Of a stretch of 64,000 bases of DNA, positions 42,601 to 54,600 are shown in pieces. A program made the translations under genes and the position numbers. Each line of letters opens with the position of its first letter. Position 1 is the first letter of the stretch. The notes under the pieces were generated by a model. The model was not told where the DNA came from and did not search any database. It saw only the letters and a program-made list of their open reading frames with translations. The DNA comes from Cylicocyclus nassatus (taxonomy: Eukaryota; Nematoda; Chromadorea; Rhabditida; Strongylidae), in NCBI GenBank assembly GCA_958299035.1, contig CATQJL010000316.1, positions 22,607,676 through 22,671,675 on the forward strand, written 5' to 3'.

Positions 42601-45600
42601 CAAACCATCACCAGGTGCACACGTTACATTCAGCATAAAACTGCTGACCAAAAAAAAACTCCAGCAAAAGAAAATTACTGAATTCCAGGAATAAACTAGT
42701 CGAGAAAAGAAAATTGTATTTTATCATTTTAATTCAAAAGTCTATCAAGTTACCAAAATTTCACGAGATCTGGGCCTTAGATCAAGGAAAAGGCAACTGA
42801 AAACAAAAATCACAATTGTCTTTTCTCGAAACATTCGTAATACCGACTGGGAACCCAATAGGGTAAAGCAGTGGCGTACCGAGGGGGGGGGGCAGAGGTG
42901 CGATAGTCGGAGCCGAGTCTCCGCCTACCTTCACTTTGAGCTGATACCGGGTGACCACCTTCACTTTTGGGTTTGAAAAAAAATTTTTGCTGAAGCTTAA
43001 AAGAAGGAAAATAAGCAAAAGGAAAGTAAAAGAAAGTATTAAGAGCATATATCTATGTAGTAGGTCGATCTAGGCAGTAGGCAGCCGAGAACCAGAATTT
43101 CAAATGATAAAATAGCAAAAAATCATGCGAAATTTCCACTGTCATATATCTGGTGGTCGAAGATGTCAGCAATTGCGACTTCATAGGTTTTGAAGACCAA
43201 GTGTTGTTCTACCAGATAGTGAAAGAGTCGATTTGAGCAGTGGCCGCCGAGAACGAGAATTTTGAAAAATTAAGCGATTTTGGGTTGCTTAGTGACAGCT
43301 GACGTTTAAACTCCTACAAATCTGGAATGTGAAGGTTTGCAATGTTGCGAATTCATAGGTTTTGTAGAGCAAGAATTTCTCTATCGGAGTATATCTTAGC
43401 CGTACCGATCCATTGAGATACCGCCGAGATCCAGGGTCTTGAAAAAGCAGGTAAAAATCCGCTTTTTGAACTTCAACAGCTCATAACTTCTTCAGAATTG
43501 CACGAATCATGTTGCGACTTCATAGGTTAGATTCTTCTCATCAAGAGCCTTCAGATGGTATATAATATGTGGGGGGTTCAAAGATTTTTGCGGCTCTAAC
43601 CCAGGGTGGAGACTTTTCACCCCAAAGTCTCCACCTCGCCCATGTTAATGTATTGGCCGGAGACCGCCAGTGGAGACTTTGGGGTGAAAAGTCTCCACCC
43701 CCGGGCATATGCCGTGAAAGGCGCGAAACCCCCATACATTATAAATCATCTGAAAGCTCTTGATGAGGAGAATCCAACCTATGAAGTCGCAACATAATTC
43801 GTGCAATTCTGAAGAAGTTATGAGCTGTTGAAGTTCAAAAAGCGGATTTTTACCTGCTTTTTCATGACTCTGGATCTCGGAGGTGTTTCAATGGATCGGA
43901 ACGGGCAAGACATATTCTGATAAGGCAAACCTTACTCTATAAAACCTATGAAGTCGCAACATCACACACTTTCACATTCAAGATTTATAAGAGTTTAACT
44001 GTCAACTGTCAAAAAACACGCAAAAATGGCGTAAATATTTAGAATTCTGGTTTTCAACGACTATCTCTTAAATCGACCCGATTCCTTCACTAGCTGATAG
44101 AGCAACATTTACTCTTTAAAACCTATGAAGTCGCAACTGCTGACATCTTCAAACAACAGTATAACAGTGGAAATTTTGCATGATTTTTCACTATTTATTT
44201 ATTCGAAATTTTGATTCTCGGCCGTTACTGCCTGGATCGATCTACTTCCTTCGCTGTACGTTATAACAAAATTAAATTGATAAAATACGCACAGTTCCGC
44301 TGAGTTTTACTTCCAAATACACTATTTGAATAGGCACGTTTACTTTAGATATTTATGACGCTGTATACATAAAAATATGCTTTCAATGATCCCTTTTGCA
44401 TTTGTTTTGCTTATCTTCCGCGCACTAACGGCAATGATCTGGAAGGATAGACATTAATGCTCCCCCCCCCCCGGTCGACGTTTTTGGGAGGTGAGTGTCC
44501 GGCACCACCACCTTCACTTTTGGCCGGCCAGTGGTAACTGGAACCACCTTCACTTTTGGGGGGCCCGGCTCCACCTATCGCACCTCTGGGGGGGGGGGGG
44601 GGGGGCGCGCCCCCCCTCCGAGAATGGGTCGCGAAATTTTTGAAAGTTACTTACATGGGTTATAAAAATGTGCAAGTGACTTGTTCATTTTTGTAAATAA
44701 TTAAAATAATTTTTAAAAATTTTTAAAAATTCTAATTAGCCTTGTAAAAAAATTTTTTTCGGGGGCGTAGCTGACGCCACGCCCCCTTTTTCCAGATTTT
44801 AGGGGTCGGGGACCCGCAAAAGTTTTGAGAAGCACCCCAAAAAATTTTTCGGAGTGCGTGGCTATCGCCACGCACCTTTTTTAGAAAAAAAATTTTGTCG
44901 CGCCCCCCCCCCCCCGAGCCGAAATCCTGGGTACGCCACTGGGGTAAAGCGCAATAAACTAAAGAAACTACCTCAAGGCTTCCTTCCCTCCATGGCGGTG
45001 GAACCACTCGCTGTTACCACTCAACGTAGCGCCGTAGAAGCGGCTCAGGCTGGTAGATACCCGAACACTAGCTATACTAATAGTTTATCTGTTATGACAT
45101 AAAATAGGAATCAAGCAATACACTAAGGTGTCAAATATAACAACATGGATCACTGAGTTGCTGGTCGGGCAGGCATCAGCCTGTAACAGCGGAGAGGTGG
45201 CTTGGGCTGCCAGTCAGTATTCAGCTCGAGGCTTGGTACGGGAATTCCCCCAGCGCTCTCGGTGACGGCTTATATACCATAGTGCGGAATGTGTATCGTC
45301 CTCATATCTGTAACAGCTGATCTTATTCTCATTACATATTAATCCTTTATCTGTAACTTATATCTTGTTCTCATAACATAGCTCTTTCGCTTGAGCTCCT
45401 ATGCACCTACGCTTACAATTCGTAAATATCATGTTATATAAGTGTAGTCTGAAATGCGCGGTTGTCAACGTGGTCAAGTTGTTTTGCAACACTAAAATGA
45501 GAACTGGTTATCTAGAAAGTGAAAAACGATGCATCTCAGACTATTTAAGTGAAACCAGCTAGAAACAAAGCTACTGGAAAGACGAAAAATCCCGCGCTGA

Positions 45601-48600
45601 ATATCATCCGAAATGTATGTTTATTTTTGTCCTGATTTGCAGAGCTGTCCAGAAAACAAGTAACTTTAAGAACGTCCCACTTTGGTTTGTATAACTACCA
45701 AACCGTCAAAATTTCTGCCTTTTCATTCTACAATGTAAAGGAAAAAAAGGTGCGAAAAAGATGTGAAAATGCCGCTCTTCAAAATGAATTTCGAAAGCTT
45801 GGCGTGATTACTGATTTTTCTGGTAAGCTCAACATGAATTCTGGTGCACTAAGCGAGAAATTGTGAATTCTACTGCAAAGGTGCTGCAGCGCAACAGGAT
45901 ACAATTTGAACTCAAGGCAGAGATACTATGCACAATTGCTTGCTGACTCATGAAGGGTAATTTCTGTTGCACTTTTTAACTTTTTAAGAAAGCTCCAGCA
46001 CCTTTTTAAAGACCTCGAGTTTCCAGGACATAGTGAGATCTACCCACCAGCACGACTGATACGGCAACGTTGAGGACACACTCAAATCTTCATTTTTTCT
46101 TTGAATTTTTTCCTACTTATACTTGCTTTCAAAATATTCCATATACGCACTTAAATGGAGACACTTCGGTGCCTTTAGCGTTTTGACCAGAGAACATCGT
46201 GTACATATTAATACAGAAAACTCGAAAATATTTTTTGTTTCTTTTTGAAAACGTCTTTTTTGTTAGAAACTCGACGATTGTAACGATGGCGCATACTGAC
46301 ATATTAGCGACTCAGTTAAACGTCTGTAGACATGTCTATGTAATCCCCCCCCTCTTTATATCTGCCAAACACTAGAGACTATGTCTCTATGCAAGGTAGT
46401 AACTTTCCTTTGACTATGCAAAGTAGTAATGTCTGTAAACTATGTCTACCGACATTACTGAAGAAAACGGATTTTCAACTGATAATGGGAATTTGGCGTA
46501 CTGGCCTGAAAGGCGGTTGCGAGCCAAACTCTTTCTAATCAACTTTGAAGTCTTGCCCTCACAAAACGAAAGTAAAGCCTCTGAGGTATTTCAGGAGGCA
46601 AGACTGGGGACATAGTACTTTTTCCGCAGCCTATACTTGGTTGTGCAAAAATAAAGATTTTCTGACTACACACAAATCGATAGAAAAGGCGAGAGTCACA
46701 TTTTACAAAAATGTGGAAACCCGATTTTTGGATCACTTTATAGTTTGTGATGTTTGGTAGCTTTTCTTTATTTCTCTGCAAAATTAATGAATCCCCCTAC
46801 ATCACGTATCACATATCAAAAACTGAGTTTTATATAAGGAAGCCCAAGTTGCGTAAAACTTCACGTAAGTGCTTTCAGTATCAAAACATTAGGTAAGATA
46901 GCTGTGAATTTTAACGTACACCTTTTTAACTCATATATTTTGTAAGAGTGCAACCACCTCACGTTCTTATTTCAGCAAATAAAAGAAGAGAACTTGACAG
47001 ATTTTGGATGCGCAAGTGCTAAGTATGCTTATCGCAGTGACACAATATCAGGTGGAGGGATGAGGTTCAAAGATCTCCTCATTTGTAAATTTGACGCCCC
47101 GAAGAGTGTGATAGACTTTTTCAAGTAGAATTAGGGGAATATAAATTTGATATGCTGTTAAATAAAATGTTGAAGGCGCCTTAATATTAAACACTCATTC
47201 AGATATTTTCTGTAGAAATACGGGAAAAGAAGTACATAAACTCTTACAACGTAAGTAGTAAATTACGTACTTCTGTAACAATTAGCAAGCACGGACAGTA
47301 ATGACATGAGTAAGCACACACTTCAAAAATCTGCTTCAGGGACCGCTAAAAGACAGCTTATGTTATCTGCAGATCCTTTTAGCACAGTGCCTGCCTTACA
47401 AAACTTCTTTTGCGGCTGAGTTTAATTTATTACAGTACATACACTGAAGTCTTGGGCTTGGGGTATAATGCGGAGCTACCATAGCTATTTAGTCTTACTT
47501 TATTTGGTAAGCTCACATGCTGTAAACATTCGAACAAACCAAAAGGAAACATATGGTAGGCGAACTATTAGTAAAAAAGGAATAGAAGAAAACTAAGCAA
47601 AGATATAGAGTAATTCTTGGTCCTAGGTGAGTTATTTATGTATAGTTTGAAAGCATCAGTGCATCATACTAGAAACAAGCTTAGACGATATACTTCCAAG
47701 CGGAGAATCTTGGCTAACTCTGAGCAGCATTGAACAACTCTCGTACGGTATTGAAAATGATTATGACAAGGTAGCAGACTGTTGCGCTAAAACGTGTAAA
47801 GGCGGCACCCATCAGTATGAACGAATCCACTCCGTGGGGCGCAAGCACTACGCACTGCTTGGTAAACCTCCGTCCGACCTTCATCACTCAAACACGGCCG
47901 TCTTATTTGGCAAAAGAAGACTGATTCTATGCTATATGTACAAAATTTTGAGTAAAACTGATGATCTGGGAATAGAATTTCGAGATCTTTATTCAGCAAC
48001 CATTAGCTTGCTTGTGCGCTAAAGATGACGATTACGAGTGCTCCATATAGAACTATTTGTAGGTGACTAATAAGGGAAGCTTGTTTGGTCAAAGTGGCCT
48101 TTCTAAATGAGGTGTATGCCATATTAAAAGACATAAAGCGCTGATTCCATTCCATCTGCTTTCTTTATCTGCAGAACGTTCGTGGAAGAGGAGTTGTGAG
48201 TGTTCTTGGAACCAAAAATTGAATGTGCATTTTGAACAAAATGAGTTGCTGAATCTTACTGACCCTCGAATAATGCAACCAAGTGTGATATAATTCTTAT
48301 TTTAGAGTATTTTTTGAATATAGTGATGATTATCACTGCTACACTGAACAGCTAGAAAAAGTATTACGGCTATTTTTGTCCTACTTGCACACTCTTTTTT
48401 GCTCCACTAAGCACTCACAACTCCTTGTCCGCTAACATTCTGCAGATAAGATAGACAGATTTGGAAACATTTATTTCAATATGGTACACATCACATCTAA
48501 AAAGACCACTTCAAATAAACATGCATTCCTTGTAAGCAGGAAGTAAAGTAGTTGCAATGCCACTTAGCTAACACAGAGCTTGCAAACAAAAAAGTGGTTC

Positions 48601-51600
48601 GAATTTGTAAATAGTCAAGCATATCTGTTTTTGAATTCTCGAATAATCCCTAAAAATAAAAAGAACAACATTGGAGAAGAAGACCAGCATGAAAATGGTT
48701 TTACTTATTCCAGAAAATAACTATGAAGAAAAACGCTGCCACGAAAAAAAGTACTCGGCGATGTTGTCTACGTTATAGACAAAAGCAGGATCTATCTTGT
48801 GCTTGAAAAACAGAGTGAAAGGAAAACAAAAAAAACAAGAAAAAACACCGAAGGCAAGGTCGTTCAAATCGTTGTCGAGAATCGTCTTTCCGGCCGGGCA
48901 ATCATTTTTGATATTAAACGATCGCCCGAACACANNNNNNNNNNNNNNNNNNNNNNNAAAACATGCATCCCTCTACACCATTATGTTGGTACGCCTGGCA
49001 AACTCCAACGTGTTCTTTCACGAGCGCACGAAATTTGGAACTGGTGCTAAATCAGAAGCCTTTTTACAGCACAGGTAGATCAATGACACCAAATTTGGAG
49101 TACATGTACACAATTCTGTGAATGTACAGAGTGTCCCAAAAAGATGTGCACACTGTTTGATCGTTAATAACTCTCTTGCTTTCATGTCTTCTGCCGAGCT
49201 TGAGGTACCATTTTGTAGAGCGAGGTTAAACTTAGACTTACAGTATAGAGCGAACCACCAATCACTCTTCGTTACTGTAGGATCACGGTATGAACTTTCA
49301 GCATATAGCGTCACTATGAAATAAGCTGTTTGATGAAATAATTTCGAAAAAATCTAAAAATTTGTGTAGCAAGGTTTTCAGGCGTGCTGATATCACTACA
49401 TATCTTTCCACCAGTTTTTCGAGCTTTCTTGATGGCGTATTCGCATTTCCGACAATCATTGGAAAATCAGTTGTTACCCTAAATCTGAAATAACTCATGA
49501 AAGAAACAGTGTATTGACGTGCAATTTTCATATTTAGAATCAGCAACTTCAATTAACCCAGTTCAAAAGTTTCCGGCTTGTTTGGCTTTCTTTCTGAAGC
49601 AAAATACCGCTTTTAATGGCTTAAAATCTTCCTCGAATTTCCTACCGTAATTCTACAGTAATGAAGAGCTGCTGATAAGTCGCTTTAGACTGTAAATTTA
49701 AGTTGAACCTCGCGCTAAGGAATGGTACCTTAAGCTCGGCAAAAGACATGAAAGCAAGAAAGTTATCAACAATTAAACAGTGTGCACATCTTTTTGGGAC
49801 ACCCTGTATAAAAACTCGGATGCATGCAAAAGTATACCTTTTGTGCTTCACTCGGGCTCACTTTTCAAAAAAGGCTTGGCATGGAGCATAAGTATTTGAA
49901 TGTTCAGTTAATATGCTGGTGTTATCGTATAAACTCTCTCCCCGTTCGAAGTTTTGTTTTCCAACGAAAAATCAGCCGAGCATTGCTTTCCCTCTATTTT
50001 TTTGATTTGATTGATATCGTGTCTTAGCTCCAACGTCTTGGTCTAGAGCATACTTTACCTTTAGAATTTTACTTCAAATTCACCTCTTATTTTGTATTCC
50101 GTCATATGTTTACTATTTCCTCTGTTATGACTATGCTGCTTTGTCCTTTGAAAACTTCGAGATTAAGTTTATAGGGACACCAAACGAGTCTAAGGAAGCT
50201 TTGTAAAATTTTGGCGACAGAATTCTTGTGCATGGCTGGATTTGATTCTTTATGACAGAAGCAATGATTGTAAAAAATGTTGTAGAAGATACGATACCAT
50301 TTCATTCAACTGGCTTGGCATCGGCAAAGGCGGGGCTTCGTGACCTAATTAAGGCTAGGTAATGATCAGGGAGCACTTGCGTGAGAGAGACGCAGGTGCG
50401 TCGCGGGCGCGAGCGGCCTCAATTCGATCACAAAACCCCGCCCTAATGATGCCAAGCCAGTTGAATCAAATGTTACGTGATACATGCGACCTCACAGAAC
50501 GCACTTGCTTCAGAAACTACTTACCACGCAAATAACATGTTCTTAGACTTGTGTACGAAATTTTTGTTTTACAGTCTTCTACAAAGGCGCCACTGTGATG
50601 TGGATGATTTGAGGATTCATTTTAGTCAAATAAAATTATCTTCAATGTGAAGGGAACGAAATTAAGAGTGAGCATTTGAGAGTGACATTTTGAAGCTTCC
50701 AAAATATGGATGGGGTCTTCTCGGAAACTCAGAAGACAAATCATGCGTCTGGTTTGAATACGGGAGAGAAACGGACGCATGACGTAAAAGATAGTAGAAG
50801 CTCGGAACTTCTCAAGCTTCGATGATTTTCTTTAATATAAGCACTACCTTGCTTTCGCTCTCTTCAAACTGGCACAAATTCCCTTAATTTTTTCCCGATC
50901 ATCGTTTACTCACAGACATCGACTACTACATTGGTCTTCCATTTGAAGAGGAGTACAGGATGGCCCGATTGTCAGTGCCAACAATGTGGGAACGAATAAG
51001 CGAGGTTTTGTACGATTGGCGCGTATCTAGATACTTCTTATCGCTGTGGAAATTTGTTAGGGTACTGTTACTCCTTATTGCAAATACTGATCCTGCAAAT
51101 GAAATTTTGAGGACACTCCCTTGTCACGAGCTACGAACAATCCGTCGTGGTTGCAAGCTGTTGCCAGGTGTACGTTGAACAATCCTGATTACCATCACTT
51201 GGAGCAAGCTGCTGCTCTTGGTATTGGAAATGCTAGATCGCTTGCAGCAATTTTCAATCTTGTGAGTGTTTTTCATATATTTCTGTAAGAGCAGGTCTAT
51301 CTCCCCAAGGTGTTTCGCCTATGTCAATACCAACGGTTATTACATATATTTGTAACTAGCTGGCTCACCCGGCTCCGCCGTATCCGGACCAAACTTGGCA
51401 CACATACACTTCGGGCCCCGGCGGGTGCCACAGTCCACTTTTCGTTATCGATCGATGTCGATTTTACCGATTTTTATCGATTTTTTTGCAGAGTTCACCT
51501 ACAGGGCTAGGAGTTGGCACAGGGGGGAAGTGAGCATGGGGATTCCGAATACAATATTAGTTTTCAGAATTATCGATTACTTTTATTGATTTTATCGATT

Positions 51601-54600
51601 TTTTTTTGTAAATTTTGACATGCGAGGCTAGGATTTTGCACAGGGGGGTAATCGAGCATGCTGATTACGAACACAATATTAGTTTTCAGGATCGTCCATT
51701 ACTTTTATCGATTTTATCGATTTTTTTGACCTGCGGGGCTGGGATTTTGCACAGGGGGGTAATCGAGCATGCTGATTACGAACACATTATTAGTTTTCAA
51801 ATCGTCCATTACTTTTATCGATTTTATCGATTTTTTGCAAAATTTGAGCCACGGGGCTGGAATTTGGCACAGGGGTGTAATCGAGCATGCTGATCACCCC
51901 CCTTGGGGATGATCAGCATGCTCGATTACCCCCTGTGCCAACTCCCAGCCTCCTAGCTCAAACTTTGCAAAAAAATCAGTAAAATCGATAAAAGTAATCG
52001 ATAATCCTGAAAACCAATATTGTATTCGGAATCCCCATGCTCGATTACCCCCCTGTGCGAACTCCCAGCCCCGTAGCTCAAACTTTGCAAAAAAATCAGT
52101 AAAATCGATAAAAGTAATCGATAATCCTGAAAACCAATATTGTATTCGGAATCCCCATGCTCGATTACCCCTCTGTGCCAACTCTCAGCCCCGTAGGTGA
52201 ACTCTGCAAAGAAATCGATAAAAATCGATAAAATCGATATCGATCGATGACGAAAAGTAGCCTATGACACCCGCCGGGGCCCGTAGTGTATGTATGCCAA
52301 GTTTGGTCCGGATCGGTTCAGAAATGGAATTTTCTATTCGGAACATACGTACAGACATACATACATACATACATACAGACAGACAGACATACATACAAAC
52401 AGACATTCAGCTTTATATATAAGATAAGCTCACTTACCTACCTCCTGTGCCAATTCCCAGCCCTGTAGCTTAAACTTTGCAAATTCGGTGAAATCGATAT
52501 CGATAGCGAAAATTAGCCTAAGACACGCTCCGCGTTCCGAAGAATATGTGTGCAAAGTTTGGTCTGGATTGATTTTGAAATACTATTTTATTCCACACAT
52601 ACGTACATTCAGACAGACACACATACAAGTAGAAGTTCAACTTTATATATAGGATTTACTTAGTAAACGAAGTAATACGTTTAACTCGAAAAAGATTTTC
52701 AAATACCAATGTAAACAACTGTAAACAAGAACTCTGCTTTTGACTTCCATTGTTTGAACTTTTCACTTTCTCCAGCGAATCTTTGAGGTCAGATGAAGTA
52801 ACAAAGTTTTTGCGTCTTTGAGTAATATCAAAGGGAAGTAAGGTGGCTTGCATTCTTTCACACCGTATGATGTATCTTGGATCCACAGGTGCGATAAGGT
52901 GAGAATGACCCATCCAGGGTGAAGGGAGTCACAGCCCCTTCACCCGGAGGGGCTGCGAGCGCTGTGACTCCCTTCACCCTGGATGGATCATTCTCACCTT
53001 ATCGCACCTGTGGATCCAAGATACATCATACGGTGTGAAAAAATTTCAGTTGATCAAAAAAATCATAAAATGTCGACGGGGGGGGGGGGAGGGAGCCATG
53101 GTGTTCTCTCATCATTTTTCTTAGTAAAAGTTTATAAGTTTCAATTCCATGCCATCACTGGTTGTCTTTTTTTCTGAAATGTGAGCCGATGTGCTGCTGG
53201 ATTAGCACACAATTATGGTTCTTTACATTTTTCCTTTTTCCTTTTTTACATCACCCTGCCTGTTTTAAAATTACCTTAGAAGATGTGCAGAGAAGATTTC
53301 TTTCGGAAAAAGTTAGACAATTTTTAAGCATTTACGAATTTTTCAAAGGAAGAAATTCGTAATGTCTGCAGATGAACAGCAACGTCAGCAAGGGAAATAT
53401 CTATAAAACCACCTTGTCCTTCGCCTTTAGAGCATATATAGTTTGCCTGGAGTCTGTTGAAAAAGTGCCTGGTGAAGAGTGTGGGTAGTGATTTCTGGAT
53501 ATTTACGAGTTTTTAAGATAGAAAATCCGTAACTGTAGATGAACATCTTGTGCGCCTTGATGGTGACTGTTGAAACCGTCTCGTCTTCTGCTTTCAGAAA
53601 ATATACTTTACCCCGGGTCCTTTAAGAAAAGTGCTTGGGTGAAGGGTGTCCTAGTGATTTCTAGAGATTTTCGAGTTTTTAACATAAAAAAATTCATAAC
53701 TTCTGTAGATGAACATCTTGTGCGCCTTGATGGTCACCACTAGAACCGTCTCGCTCTCCGCTTTCAGAAAAGGTATATACCTTGCCTGGAGTCCGTTGGA
53801 AAAGTGCCGGGTGAAGGGTGGGTGAGACTTTTATAACGGGAGTGCTTAAGTACAGGCTTTTTTACCATAGTAAAAAGACGTCTACTTGAGCACTCCCATT
53901 ATGAAAGTCTCACCCACCCTTCACCCAGGCACTTTTTTCAACGGACTCCAGGCAGAGTATATATTTCTGAAAGCGGAGGACGAGACGGTTCCAATAGTTA
54001 CCATCACGGCGTAAAAGATGTTCATCTACAAAAGTTATGAATTTTTTATCTTAAAAACTCGGAAATGTCCAGAAATCACTACTCACACCCTTACCAAGCT
54101 CTTTTTTCAACAGCCTCCTTCTTTCCTATACATAAACAATTCACGTACAAATATCTCCTTTGCTTAACCTTACCTCACTGTTGATTTTTGTTCTCGGCTT
54201 TTGGTGAAGGGGGTTACCTTGGTCCCGGCTCAGGGGTGAAAGAGGGTTGAGAAAATTCTCACACTATCGCACCTGTGCTTGGATCTCATAAGGAGAGGAT
54301 ACTAAGTTAAGCTGGACTTTCGAAAAACGTATATATTGGGACTTCGCTTACGGTTCACACTGACTTCCAGAAAGGAAAGTATATACTGAGACTCAGCTTG
54401 AAACGCTAATTAGAATATGCTTTTCTAGCTGCTGTCTCTCTAAAGAGAGTTACGGGCTTTTTCCATATGATTGATTGTCATGCTGCTCGACATGAGAAAA
54501 AAGCCGGTACGGAAGTTCCGCCCGAAAAGGTGCTAGGATGATAAAACAAATTGAGTCTTCCAATGTCTCCATATAGAATGGAACTTAATGCAGGCGCATA

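Noticed and set aside
42393..45378. Full LTR retrotransposon bounded by two TCATAACA sites
   Set aside because: The sequence before 42400 does not resemble 45090-45378, and there is no primer-binding site, polypurine tract or gag-pol. Only a tentative solo LTR was kept.
52656..52913. Minus-strand 85-codon frame with a protein-like stretch ([14 protein letters not shown])
   Set aside because: It starts inside the hairpin end of a repeat and has no acceptor or homologue I can name. Left unannotated.
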